Shown here one piece after another: positions 16,535-25,669 of a stretch of 64,000 bases of DNA; the stretch's first letter is position 1, and each line of letters begins with the position of its first letter. A model generated the notes under the pieces. That model saw only the letters and a list, made by a program, of their open reading frames with translations, ran no database searches and was not told where the DNA came from. The position numbers and the translations under genes were made by a program. This DNA comes from UBA5018 sp947463165 (GTDB lineage: Bacteria > Cyanobacteriota > Cyanobacteriia > PCC-6307 > Cyanobiaceae): the NCBI GenBank assembly GCA_943371245.1, contig CALRTY020000001.1:248001-312000 (forward strand), read 5' to 3'.

Positions 16535-17002
16535 ATGCCCTCCCGCGCGGTCCATACCTGCAGCAAGAGCTTCCGGGGTTACCCCTGCAGCCATCGCCAG
16601 TGGCGCCATCCGGGTCACTGCCGCTTTGTGCATGGCTACAGCCGCAGTTTCACCCTCTGGTTCCAGGCCAAGGCGTTGGATGACTGCGGCTTTGTGGTGG
16701 ATTTCTCCAGTCTTAAGTCCCTGGAGGCGCGCCTGGCCGCCCAGTTCGACCACACCTTTTTGGTCAACGCGGACGACCCCCTGCTGCCCACCTGGCAACA
16801 GCTACACGAACAGGGGGCCCTCGACCTGCGGGTGATGGCCAACGTGGGCATGGAGGCCAGCGCCGAGCTGGTGTGGACCTGGGCCAACGAACTGCTGGGT
16901 AGCCGCGATGGCGGCCGCTGCTGCTGCTGGAAAACGGAAGCCCGCGAAAACGAAAACAATGCCGCCTGCTACGAGGCGATCCCCACCTGGTTCCTGAGCT
17001 AA
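16535..17002 (+). CDS. 6-pyruvoyl-tetrahydropterin synthase / QueD-like protein
   Basis: A 155-aa T-fold protein. Zinc/catalytic region CRFVHGYSRSF is followed by FVVDFSSLKSLEARLAAQFDHTFLVN and the Glu-bearing MEASAELVWTWANELL. QueD converts dihydroneopterin triphosphate to carboxytetrahydropterin for queuosine. Classical members have CxxxHGHxY; here the second His is Tyr (HGY), one zinc ligand short, so activity may differ. ATG 16535 was chosen over 16490. It is transcribed divergently from hisIE. Confidence 0.78.
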   Translation: MPSRAVHTCSKSFRGYPCSHRQWRHPGHCRFVHGYSRSFTLWFQAKALDDCGFVVDFSSLKSLEARLAAQFDHTFLVNADDPLLPTWQQLHEQGALDLRVMANVGMEASAELVWTWANELLGSRDGGRCCCWKTEARENENNAACYEAIPTWFLS

Positions 17003-17067
17003 CCAGAGCCTGCCGCCAACACCGCCTGCTGAGCCAGCCCTGGGCTCAACACAAGCAGAAAACAAAA

Positions 17068-17271
17068 CTATTGCGGCAGACGCAGGCTCCGCAGAGAAAC
17101 CTGCGAAAGCGCCTCTGAATCGCCAATGCGGATCAGACAGCGGCTGCTGTCATCGTTCTCGCTCACAGCCACAAAAGCAGCGGCAACCCACCCCTTCGCA
17201 GAACTTAAGTATTCAATGGGGGCACCGCTCTGGGGCAGACAGTCAGGACTCAGCTGATTTTTATTCATCAA
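17068..17271 (-). CDS. Small hypothetical protein
   Basis: A 67-aa ORF with protein-like composition (KGWVAAAFVAVSENDDSSRCLIRIGDSEALSQVS) and an ATG start in an AT-rich upstream region. No family is recognised. It lies alone, convergent with the QueD-like gene. Confidence 0.5.
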   Translation of the reverse strand: MMNKNQLSPDCLPQSGAPIEYLSSAKGWVAAAFVAVSENDDSSRCLIRIGDSEALSQVSLRSLRLPQ

Positions 17272-17536
17272 AATGATTTACGTTAACAAAATAATAGGTT
17301 AAGTAAACGAGATGCCGCCGCACTTTGTCAAAAAAAACTAATTGGCACCTCGAAAATGCAAAGGTCTATCGATGCCGCCACACAACAAGCCTGCAGCAAC
17401 CGTCCCACCCCTCAATCTGGCGAACGAAATGGGCAATCACAAGGCGCCTTGATGATATTTCTTTGAGATTTTCAGAACCACACTTATCAAACCAAATCCA
17501 ATGAAATCAATCAATAAGTTAACTGATTTCACAAGA

Positions 17537-17893
17537 TCAGCGCAATTGAACAGCGTTTAGCCTGGCGCGGAAGCTCGCGAAATTGCTGTCTTCGTTGCTG
17601 TTAATGGCAGATCCATAGCTTGGCGATGGCGCAGCGACCTCGACAGGCGCCTCAGCCAGCCCCTCAGTCAAGTTGGTCGCTTTGAACTGGCGCCGCGTCC
17701 TGCCAGCAAACCCCTGACGGCCCTCCAGCAAACGAATCAAGGCGCGGCTGCGGTTGGCATCGCCGACGGTTTCGCCAGCCTTGGGGCGCACCAAAGGATT
17801 GTCCTTCAATTCACCGCGCAGCTGGTTCAGCAGCCGGAAATGACCGGTGGTGTTGTACTTGCGCAGCACGCTGGGATCCCAGGCCATGGACAT
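17537..17893 (-). CDS. Conserved cyanobacterial hypothetical protein
   Basis: A 118-aa protein beginning MSMAWDPSVLRKYNTTGHFRLLNQLRGELK, a start typical of a short family in picocyanobacteria. The N-terminal half is basic and helical; the C-terminal half is low-complexity and may be disordered. Function is unknown. ATG 17893 or the Met two codons later (17887) may be used. The 265-bp gap upstream of 17537 on the left is AT-rich with no gene. Confidence 0.7.
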   Translation of the reverse strand: MSMAWDPSVLRKYNTTGHFRLLNQLRGELKDNPLVRPKAGETVGDANRSRALIRLLEGRQGFAGRTRRQFKATNLTEGLAEAPVEVAAPSPSYGSAINSNEDSNFASFRARLNAVQLR

Positions 17894-18072
17894 TGATCGA
17901 ATACAGCAAGCCTATGGCCCAGCCGGCCGCGCTTTTGTGATAGGTTGTAACGAAGGTAAGTGGAAGTCGTTCCGACTACGGATCTGTTCCCTGTCGGTGC
18001 CGGCCCAGGGGTTCAGTGCTGCCCCCGGAGCCTCCCTTCCGTTGCCCTCCCCTTCTCCTTTCTTCTGACCCC

Positions 18073-18663
<591 letters not shown>

Positions 18664-18750
18664 GGCGGAAGTGGCTAATTACCTAGATATTAGTTAATTA
18701 GCAACAGAAAATCAGGTTGCTCAAAACCATCGAGCAATCCGAATAAAAAC

Positions 18751-18774
18751 AAAGGGGCCAGCGGCCCCTTTTTT
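18751..18774 (+). terminator. Rho-independent terminator of the peroxiredoxin gene
   Basis: Stem GGGGCC (18754-18759) pairs with GGCCCC (18763-18768) across a 3-nt loop and is followed by six T residues. It lies 90 bp after the peroxiredoxin stop. Confidence 0.9.
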
Positions 18775-18873
18775 GTAGCCGGAAAATCACCGGGCTTATC
18801 TAAGATTCAATAGAGCAAGATTTTGGCTCAGCCTTGGCCTTATTAGGAGCGAATAGTGCAGCTAATAAATAAT

Positions 18874-19527
18874 TCAGCCCAACAGGCTGGCCAGCAGTCG
18901 GCGGCCATCAATACCACCAATTTGGGGGTCACAGGCCCGCTCTGGGTGGGGCATCAAGCCCAACACGTTGCCGGCCTGATTTGTGATGCCAGCCACGTCG
19001 GCCACTGAACCGTTGGGATTAGCTCGATAGCGCAGCACAACCTGCCCGCCATCCTCCAGGGCCTGCAACTGCTCCGGATCGCACTGATAGCGGCCCTCTC
19101 CATGGGCTATCGGAAAAGTTACCGTCTCGCCATCGCCATAGCCCTGCAGCCAGCGGCAGCCGCCAGGGCTGACCGCCAGCTCGGCCGGCTCACAGAGAAA
19201 ATGCAAGTTGGCGTTGCGGGTAAGCGCGCCCGGCAGCAGACCCATCTCGGTTAACACTTGAAAGCCGTTGCAAATGCCCAGTACTGGACCACCAGCGGCG
19301 GCAAATTGGCTTACCTCCTGCAGCAGAGGCGCAAAGCGAGCAATGGCGCCACAGCGCAGGTAATCGCCATAACTAAAGCCGCCGGGCAGGATCACCGCCT
19401 CGAGCCCAGTGAGATCCCGCTCCTCATGCCAAAGGAAGCGACTAGGCATGCCCAGACAGCCCTCCAGGGCCCAACTCACATCCCGATCACAGTTAGAACC
19501 GGGAAACACCACGATACCGATTGTCAT
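18874..19527 (-). CDS. purQ: Phosphoribosylformylglycinamidine synthase subunit PurQ
   Basis: A 217-aa class I glutamine amidotransferase that supplies ammonia to PurL in purine synthesis. It shows PGSNCDRD at the start, the nucleophile Cys in GICNGFQVL, and the His-x-Glu pair in MPHPERA. It overlaps purS by 4 bp (ATGA, 19524-19527), so the two are translationally coupled. The ATG at 19527 is fixed by this overlap. Confidence 0.96.
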   Translation of the reverse strand: MTIGIVVFPGSNCDRDVSWALEGCLGMPSRFLWHEERDLTGLEAVILPGGFSYGDYLRCGAIARFAPLLQEVSQFAAAGGPVLGICNGFQVLTEMGLLPGALTRNANLHFLCEPAELAVSPGGCRWLQGYGDGETVTFPIAHGEGRYQCDPEQLQALEDGGQVVLRYRANPNGSVADVAGITNQAGNVLGLMPHPERACDPQIGGIDGRRLLASLLG

Positions 19528-19796
19528 GCCGCAGTGCCTCCGGTGGCTTCCAGCTGCTCCAGGCACCAATTTTCAATCACCGGATTGGCCAGCAGCCGAT
19601 CGCTGAGCAGCTCAAGTTGGGCCCTGGCCGCAGCTTGATCGGCGGCTTCCAGTTCCACCTCGATCGATTTGCCAATCCGCAGGCGAGTGACACCGTCCAC
19701 ACCGAGGCGGGCGGCGGCGGCCCTGGTGGCCTCCCCAGCCGGATCGAGAACCGAGGGTCTGAGCGACACCTGAACGCGAGCACTGAATCGAGGCAC
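19524..19796 (-). CDS. purS: Phosphoribosylformylglycinamidine synthase subunit PurS
   Basis: A 90-aa protein with the PurS pattern ARVQVSLRPSVLDPAGEA near the start and VTRLRIGKSIEVELEA, followed by LLANPVIENW. It bridges PurQ and PurL. The start is probably GTG 19796, because the conserved first strand begins right there, although the frame is open farther upstream. It is coupled to purQ. Confidence 0.92.
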   Translation of the reverse strand: MPRFSARVQVSLRPSVLDPAGEATRAAAARLGVDGVTRLRIGKSIEVELEAADQAAARAQLELLSDRLLANPVIENWCLEQLEATGGTAA

Positions 19797-20405
19797 CGTG
19801 AAAGCCGAAGGTTTGTTAAATATTGACAGTCCGTGGAACCGTAAGGGCCCTGGTTTACCGAGATCTGAACAAAATTGTGCCAACAGCCCAGCAGCCAGCT
19901 CCCCGGGGGCCAGCCCCTGGGCAAGCCAGGCGCAGCTGAACTGGGGGGCTGGCCTCAAAACTGCTGGCAGGGCTGGCGCCAGGGGCGCTGGCAAATAACC
20001 TGGCTCAACTGCTGACGGTGGTGCGTCAGCAGTTACCGATCCTTTGCAGCGGCTAGGTGGCAGCCAGTGGAGTGCTCAGCCAGGTGATCACAAAAGGCCG
20101 AAGCAATCTGATGACCAACCCGTTTAACTTAGACCCCAAGTAAGCCAGACCAGCTAGCCTCGGTGCAACCAGCATCTATACAGCTAGTCTGTGCAGCCAA
20201 CCTCAGTAAAGCCAGCCCCAGTGAAGCCAGCCTAAGTGCAGCTAGCCTCGGCACAGCAAACAGTAATTATAGCCATCTAATGCACTGGAATAAGGGCAGC
20301 TCGAAAACTTCTCATTCAACTCCTGGGAGTCAAAAAAACACTTAACTAGAATGCTTCTCTTGTGATGAAATCAGCAAGATCAAGGATTCCTCGAGATGCC
20401 CACCA
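19797..20405. other. Intergenic region with a 15-nt repeat array
   Basis: A 609-bp gap upstream of purS and downstream of the SsuA-like gene. The right half carries the 15-nt array at 20143-20280. The minus-strand frame continuing upstream of purS from 19797 to 19994 looks like a non-coding extension. No other gene is visible. Confidence 0.6.
20143..20280. repeat. Diverged 15-nt tandem array based on AGCCAGCCT
   Basis: AGC(C/T)AGCCT-like cores start at 20152, 20167, 20182, 20195, 20210, 20225, 20240 and 20255, a 15-nt period with one 13-nt step. Units share the core but vary in between. The open plus-strand frame through it is translated repeat and is not called a gene. Confidence 0.8.
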
Positions 20406-21665
20406 CTAGAAAGTCCAATTCTGCCTGGTACGTAAAGTATGAGAAGCATCCCGAACATTTACGCGTTCTTCGATAATCCCAAACTGATGAAAAAGGTTTG
20501 CCTGCTGCTGCAGGCTGAACAGGGCAGGCTCATCAATCGGAACAAGAGATCGCTCAAGGCTACGCTGACGTAAAAGTTCTAATTCAGATTTACTAGCAGG
20601 ATCAAGATTATCCCCATCAGAAGAGGCCTGTTGATGCAGAAAATCTTTCAAACGAAGCACATTAATCAAAACACCTGCTTCGTTGAGTTCCTCTAGAATC
20701 ACCTTAAGGATTCGCGGATAATCGCTAACAAGCTCAGGAACTGCATAATAAAGAGTTGGCACTTCGTGAGATGCTTTATCACCAAAGATTGAATGCAGAT
20801 TGCCAATTGAACGCCCTGGATAGCTTTTGCGCTGGTCAGTCAGTGCATAGGGCATCCAGACAACCCAGGCGTCAACTAGACCACTAACAAACAATGGCAA
20901 AACATCTCGTTGAGGTAGCATGCAGGGTTCAATTTCATCCAGAGAAATTCCTGCTGACTCCAAGGCCCTAACCAAAACGTAATGGGCGCTAGACCCCTCA
21001 TCAAAGGCAATCCGTTTGTCCCTCAACTCCCGAAGATTGGTAATAGTTGAATCAAGGGGAACAAGAATTGCCTCCGAATCTACATCTGGATATTTTTCTC
21101 GGGCTACGCGAACAAAAAGATGATCGGCAGCCTGGGAAAAAATACTGGCCGTACCGCCTCCTCCACAAAAATGAATAGAGCCCTGGTTGAGATCATTAAG
21201 AAGACTACTTGCCGAAGGATATTGCCTCCATTCAATTGCAAGTCCTAACGAAGCAAGTCTTTTTTCCAACAGACGAGTAGAGCGCAATTGCTCAAAAATA
21301 GTCATACCATCAGGATAGCCAATGACAAGCTTGCGCAATTTAGAAACCTCCTTGGCGAGAGATTCAGGCGATTGCCGGCGACCAACAAACCTATCAAGGG
21401 CAGCTAAAAAAACAACTCCAAGAATTAAGGCAACCGTATACTGAGCCAACCATAATGTAGTACCAGGTGGATAAGATATTTGCTGGGAAGTTCTGGCAGT
21501 ACTTGCAGGGTTTAATGGCAGAGCAACCTTGCTATAGGCAGGCGCGATGACAGCCACAGTGGCAGCTGACGACAAAGCGATCAGCAGCGCTTTCCAGGAT
21601 TTGCTGATTGTGAACCACGTCCAGCCACGATGCTCTCTTCTATAGCTCGACACTGCCATCAACAC
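20406..21665 (-). CDS. SsuA-like aliphatic-sulfonate-binding protein, membrane anchored
   Basis: A 419-aa protein. Residues 23-45 are a hydrophobic signal-like segment and residues 70-92 a second, membrane-spanning one. From residue 112 the fold is a periplasmic binding protein of the SsuA/NMT1 type (VIGYPDGMTIFEQLRS, LLNDLNQGSIHFCGGGG, DKRIAFDEGSSAHYVLVRALESAGI). Relatives bind alkanesulfonates or taurine. No cognate permease or ATPase is adjacent, so it may work with a transporter elsewhere or as a sensor. Cys residues in the binding region are unusual. It opens the sulfur-related region. Confidence 0.75.
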   Translation of the reverse strand: MLMAVSSYRREHRGWTWFTISKSWKALLIALSSAATVAVIAPAYSKVALPLNPASTARTSQQISYPPGTTLWLAQYTVALILGVVFLAALDRFVGRRQSPESLAKEVSKLRKLVIGYPDGMTIFEQLRSTRLLEKRLASLGLAIEWRQYPSASSLLNDLNQGSIHFCGGGGTASIFSQAADHLFVRVAREKYPDVDSEAILVPLDSTITNLRELRDKRIAFDEGSSAHYVLVRALESAGISLDEIEPCMLPQRDVLPLFVSGLVDAWVVWMPYALTDQRKSYPGRSIGNLHSIFGDKASHEVPTLYYAVPELVSDYPRILKVILEELNEAGVLINVLRLKDFLHQQASSDGDNLDPASKSELELLRQRSLERSLVPIDEPALFSLQQQANLFHQFGIIEERVNVRDASHTLRTRQNWTF

Positions 21666-21789
21666 CAGGAGCTTAGGCGAATTTATTTTACACTGGCGAT
21701 TGAATCACCAACCAGGTTAACGGTGTAATCTCAGGCACATCGGAGAGGACGGGAAGCCCCGTAAACTGTTAATAATTTTAAAATCAAGC

Positions 21790-22479
21790 ATGTGGTTCTG
21801 GACAACTATTCAGGTTGCCTTTGCCGCAGGTTTGGCAACTACATTTGACGACAATATATATCTCACTGCATTCTTCGGCGAAGTGAATCGAAACTTCAGA
21901 CCACTGCACGTGGTAACTGGTGAGATTATTGGTTTCACAGTTTTGCTTAGCCTAAGCCTGGCTGGATATGCTGTTGGCATGAATCTGCCTAGCAGCACTG
22001 TCGGATTACTAGGGATTCTACCGATCGCTATTGGAATAAAAAATCTCATTGAATTCGCAAGTGAGGCAAGAAAAAACGAGCGAGGTTCCGACAAACTATC
22101 TACAACGAAGTCGGAGCCACACAGACCCCATTACCTCACTGGCTTCAAAGCTCGCAAGTTAACCATCTGGCAGGTACTTCGCGATCGAAAAACCTATGAC
22201 GTCGCTCTTGTGTCAATCTCGAACGGGAGCAACAATCTAAGTATATACATCCCCCTATTTGCAAGCTTAACACTAGCAAAGATTGCGATTGTAATACCAG
22301 TTCTTTATATTTTTATATTCACATGGCTGGCATTATCGCTTGCGCTAACAAGAATGCCTGGCATAAGCTTGGTCTTGAACCGATACACTAAAGTATTTTT
22401 TCCATTTATTTTGATGTGGCTAGGCTACCGAATTCTAAACGATAGCGGAGCGATTCATCTGTGGAAAACCCAAGGATAA
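21790..22479 (+). CDS. CadD-like cadmium-resistance family membrane protein
   Basis: A 229-aa integral membrane protein with about six helices. The motif FDDNIYL near residue 20 and NGSNNLSIYIPLF in the second half match the CadD family (pattern N/D-DDI, then NGxDNI-xYxPxF). CadD proteins are linked to cadmium resistance; in cyanobacteria their substrate is unclear. A related gene lies at 36700, also beside sulfur genes. The gene is read divergently from the SsuA-like gene and the 124-bp gap between them should hold promoters. The sequence is AT-richer than the flanks. Confidence 0.75.
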   Translation: MWFWTTIQVAFAAGLATTFDDNIYLTAFFGEVNRNFRPLHVVTGEIIGFTVLLSLSLAGYAVGMNLPSSTVGLLGILPIAIGIKNLIEFASEARKNERGSDKLSTTKSEPHRPHYLTGFKARKLTIWQVLRDRKTYDVALVSISNGSNNLSIYIPLFASLTLAKIAIVIPVLYIFIFTWLALSLALTRMPGISLVLNRYTKVFFPFILMWLGYRILNDSGAIHLWKTQG

Positions 22480-22882
22480 CCATGCAAAAGCAAGGATCGA
22501 TAATAAGCGGCCAAATGGCAAAATATATATACTACTACAGTCATCGGACCAATGACGGCGCACATGAGCAATGGGGCTGGGGCTGGATCCCAAACTGCGT
22601 TAATGCAACAAAAAAGCTAGGGAGTACATGAAGGCAAATCTGATCCATAAAATTAAGTGATCACGATCAGGGCTGCCCTGTAGTTTCAGCCACAGCAACA
22701 AGAGGCGGCAGCTGGGATGATAAACAAGTTCTCGTCGGGAGAACGTGTCTGGGTTAGCAAGGGGGAGGCGCTTAGAGAACTGCCTCCCCCTTTTTATTGA
22801 CAACAAAAAAGAGGAAAGACGCGAGTCCCCCCCCCAATCGATATACCCTCTAGTGTAACGTAAAACCTGATGAACCATAAAT
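22480..22882. other. Intergenic region between CadD-like gene and cpcA
   Basis: 403 bp without a credible gene. It contains a small hairpin (GTTCTC/GAGAAC near 22730-22746) and the strong terminator at 22759-22795. A GTGATCAC palindrome lies near 22658. Confidence 0.6.
22759..22795 (+). terminator. Strong hairpin terminator
   Basis: An 11-bp stem AAGGGGGAGGC / GCCTCCCCCTT (22759-22769 and 22782-22792) is followed by T residues on the plus strand. It probably stops plus-strand transcripts from the CadD-like gene and may also serve the cpcBA mRNA end on the minus strand. Confidence 0.8.
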
Positions 22883-23374
22883 TCAGATCAAGGCATTAAT
22901 AGCATAATCAATATAGTTATTTGCGATGACGCCAGAGTCGCCGGAGATACCGTGGTTAGCCTTGATGTAGTTCAAGGCTTCCACGTACCAGGATGGGGAG
23001 AGCTCGAAGGCGCGATTGATCTCGTCTAGGCCTGCGATCAGATAGTCATCCAAAGGACCGGTACCACCAGCCACCAGCGAATAGGTGATGTGGCGTAGAT
23101 AGTAACCGATATCGCGGGTGCACTTGGCCTTACCACGGGCATCAGAGGCGTAGTTAGGACCTTGAAGCTGCGTGGTATATGGGAACTTGGTGAACACCGC
23201 TTGGGCAGCACCGTTCACCAGTTCATCTGCCTTTGCCGTTAGCGCCCTGGCGGCAGCCAAGGAGTTAGCCGCACGCTCAAAGCGACCGAATGCAGCATTG
23301 AGTTCGGTGTTGCTGAGGTAGCGACCCTGGGAGTCTGCAGCTGCAACAGCTTCAGTGAGGGGAGTTTTAGACAT
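22883..23374 (-). CDS. cpcA: Phycocyanin alpha subunit, sulfur-poor variant
   Basis: A 163-aa alpha phycocyanin with the family pattern TPLTEAVAAADSQGRYLS, FPYTTQ, GKAKCTRDIGYYLRHITY and WYVEALNYIKANHG. Cys84 in KCTRD is the chromophore attachment site. Apart from the initiator Met there is no methionine, and Cys84 is the only cysteine. Common alpha subunits have Met at QMQG, RMVTY and GPMDE and an extra Cys at TYC; here these read QLQG, RHITY, GPLDD and TYS. It lies 38 bp after cpcB in a two-gene operon without linkers or lyases. Its setting among sulfur genes suggests use during sulfur limitation. Confidence 0.97.
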   Translation of the reverse strand: MSKTPLTEAVAAADSQGRYLSNTELNAAFGRFERAANSLAAARALTAKADELVNGAAQAVFTKFPYTTQLQGPNYASDARGKAKCTRDIGYYLRHITYSLVAGGTGPLDDYLIAGLDEINRAFELSPSWYVEALNYIKANHGISGDSGVIANNYIDYAINALI

Positions 23375-23412
23375 GGCGGTGATGGTGTTGAGGTGGGTTT
23401 ATAGGTAGGGGA

Positions 23413-23934
23413 TCAACCGACAGCAGCAGCCGCCCGGTCGAAGTAGGTGCCGATCTCGGATACCAGGGCGGAACAGTCGCCAGGGGTGATGCCGTTCTTG
23501 TCGAGCACCAGCTCAACCGCCGCAGCTTTAAGCTTGCGAACAGCTTCAGCCACAGAGCTGCCAGGAACACCTAGAGCCAGATAAGTTTCACGCAAGCCGT
23601 TGAGGCAGCGATCCTCGAGCACCGAAGCATCGCCGAGGTAGATGGCATAGGTGACGTAGCGGAGGATGATGTCGAGGTCCCGCAGGCAGGCCGCGATCCG
23701 CCGGTGGGTGTAGGCATTGCCGCCGGGAGCGATCAGTGCAGGCTGCTGCTCAAACAGCTCGCGGGCAGCATTGGTGACGAGCTTAGAGCTGCTCGAAGTG
23801 ATGCGATTCACCACATCGAGGCGCTTGTTGCTGTCAGCGACAAGAGCTGAAAGAGCATCGATTTGGGAGCTGCTCAGAAATTCACCGCGGGTATCAGCCT
23901 GAGCAACAACCTTGGTGAAGACGTCGTACGTCAT
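23413..23934 (-). CDS. cpcB: Phycocyanin beta subunit, sulfur-poor variant
   Basis: A 173-aa beta phycocyanin. The bilin-binding Cys lies in IAACLRDLD and the second bilin Cys in GITPGDCSALVS, with a third structural Cys in LEDRCLNGL. The Asn in PGGNAY that is normally methylated is kept. After the initiator there is no methionine: the usual RRMAACLRDMEI reads RRIAACLRDLDI, and other ordinary Met sites carry Phe, Leu or Val. ATG 23934 is the family start; the frame open to 23988 is not used. The promoter should lie in 23935-24251. The subunit forms the rods of the phycobilisome with CpcA. Confidence 0.97.
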   Translation of the reverse strand: MTYDVFTKVVAQADTRGEFLSSSQIDALSALVADSNKRLDVVNRITSSSSKLVTNAARELFEQQPALIAPGGNAYTHRRIAACLRDLDIILRYVTYAIYLGDASVLEDRCLNGLRETYLALGVPGSSVAEAVRKLKAAAVELVLDKNGITPGDCSALVSEIGTYFDRAAAAVG

Positions 23935-24251
23935 GAGTTGAACGAGTGTAGTCCCATCCGTTGATGATGGGGTGAAATGAGGTTGCATCCACGCCGAAAC
24001 GAAGATCCATTGGCCGCCTCACGGATCAATTCTCAGATAACAACGGCAAGCCGATCGGCTCACTTTACAAAAGGCAATCGAAATGGGTGGCAATTGTATT
24101 CAGAGGCACATTGCCAGATTTCCGCTGGGGCTGCGTCAGGGTACTAATCATTCTGATTTATCGATCAACCTGCAAGGCCGGGATCACAGTGATCATCAGA
24201 ATGAGGGGATAACTTGCTAAAAAACTAGGGATAGGAGAGGATCGATTGCTG
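23935..24251 (-). promoter_or_regulatory. cpcBA upstream region
   Basis: 317 bp between the rhodanese gene and cpcB, on the same strand, must hold the cpcBA promoter unless the genes are co-transcribed. A 13-bp palindrome GATCACAGTGATC near 24182-24194 resembles half-sites of Crp-family regulators, and a CysR-type Crp regulator is encoded at 30847. The link is inference. Confidence 0.4.
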
Positions 24252-25076
24252 CTACAGAGCGCTCCACTCGCGCCAAGAGCCCTCATAGTTAAAAAGTTTG
24301 GCCGGATCCCAACCCCGTCGGTAAAGCGAGAAAATAGCGGTTGTCGTGCGCACTCCTGACTGACAATAGAAAATATGGATTTTATTGATGCTAATCGAGC
24401 GCTCAGCAACGAGGCGATCAATGCAAGAATCCGTTCTAAATGTTGATAGAAATCGACCGTCATGGCGGAACAGATTCCAATGCAGATGATTTGCCCAAGC
24501 AATGCGACCGGCTCGTACCGCTCCTCTGACACATATTCTGCCATCCCACTCATGGAGCTCACGTGTGTCCCAGAGATGCATCGATGAATCATGTTGTGAT
24601 GCCAGCACCATTGCCAAATCGGCGACGGGGAAATCAGCACCAATTGCGGCAGTGAACCTTCCCGGCATCAGCATAGGAACAGGTCTTAACGGACCATATT
24701 TAAGCGGTAAATGTTGAGTAATCCAAGCTTTCAATCCACCATCAAGCACCTGAACATTAGATTTACCGTAGCGGCGAAAGGCCCACCAAAGCCAGGTGGC
24801 ATCATACTGTTCATCGACGATCACCACCCGTGAATCTGGATCTATGCCAATGCGGCGGGCCCAGTGCTGAAATTTCAAGGGAGAAATTAAGCGCTGCGAG
24901 ACAGGATCGCGAAGATCAGACCGTTGCACAACCTGTGAATTGGGAATACGCTGAAGCCAATGCCGCCAGCGGGGCATCACTGCAATAATCTTGAGCGATG
25001 ATTCTCCACTCTCGATCAGCTCGTGAAGATCTCCACAGCTGATTAAGCAGTCGCGCTCTGACAGGGCATTAGCCAA
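24252..25076 (-). CDS. Two-domain rhodanese (sulfurtransferase)
   Basis: A 274-aa tandem rhodanese. The N-terminal domain (about 8-130) lacks a catalytic Cys, as usual, and carries DSRVVIVDEQYDATWLWWAFRRYG. The C-terminal domain (about 150-270) has IFYCQSGVRTTTAIFSLYRRGW with the active-site Cys in CQSGVRT. The enzymes transfer sulfane sulfur from thiosulfate or mercaptopyruvate to an acceptor; the loop does not settle which. It lies upstream of cpcBA on the same strand and fits the sulfur theme of this region. Confidence 0.88.
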   Translation of the reverse strand: MANALSERDCLISCGDLHELIESGESSLKIIAVMPRWRHWLQRIPNSQVVQRSDLRDPVSQRLISPLKFQHWARRIGIDPDSRVVIVDEQYDATWLWWAFRRYGKSNVQVLDGGLKAWITQHLPLKYGPLRPVPMLMPGRFTAAIGADFPVADLAMVLASQHDSSMHLWDTRELHEWDGRICVRGAVRAGRIAWANHLHWNLFRHDGRFLSTFRTDSCIDRLVAERSISINKIHIFYCQSGVRTTTAIFSLYRRGWDPAKLFNYEGSWREWSAL

Positions 25077-25325
25077 TGGCGAAGCCTCATGATGTCAAGA
25101 CCATTCTCCTCCATTGCAGATGTAGCCAATGTGGCTCGAACCACATCCATCCTCCCAGCTGCTCCTACGAGCTTGCCAAGGCAAATTCTGCAGAAGATTT
25201 GTTATTTGATCAGCATCCGCATCGATAGATTGTAGCTCAAACCTCACGGGGATGTTGCTGCAGCAACAGCCCATAGAGCTGGAAACAAGCATGCTGGCTC
25301 TAAGTTGAAAATCCATGGAAAATCA

Positions 25326-25514
25326 ATGACGGCATCCCGGTCTGCACCAAACAATCTCGGCCCAACACTGTTAATTGTCCTTGGTGCCTGCATGACGCCA
25401 CTAATCATCGGTATACCCATCATGTTGCTGGCCGTCTCTCGACTGCGCACAAGAGATGGCCATAGAACCTATGCTAATTTAATGCCTAAATTAGCCAACT
25501 GGAAACGCAGCTAA
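25326..25514 (+). CDS. Small membrane protein
   Basis: A 62-aa protein with one strong hairpin of hydrophobic residues (GPTLLIVLGACMTPLIIGIP, then IMLLAVSRLR) and a polar tail. It resembles short one- or two-helix membrane proteins found in picocyanobacteria, but no name can be given. The ATG at 25326 is preferred; 25305 is possible. It is transcribed opposite to its neighbours. Confidence 0.5.
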   Translation: MTASRSAPNNLGPTLLIVLGACMTPLIIGIPIMLLAVSRLRTRDGHRTYANLMPKLANWKRS

Positions 25515-25669
25515 GTCAGTTGGGCATAAGCAAGCTCTAGGAAATCAAAGCCACTGCCAATAGGGCCACGATAATGAGAAGATCCTCTGCTGACATGGCC
25601 AAGGAAATCCCTGTTTTCCAGAGCCTCCTCACAATAAGCCGCGAGAAAGTGCCAGAAACCATAGAAAAA

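Noticed and set aside
20163..20345. Small open frame rich in SLSAASLG-type repeats
   Set aside because: It is the translation of the 15-nt array and lacks any family.
22600..22878. 92-aa minus-strand open frame after cpcA as a linker or lyase gene
   Set aside because: It contains no linker or lyase motif and spans the strong terminator.
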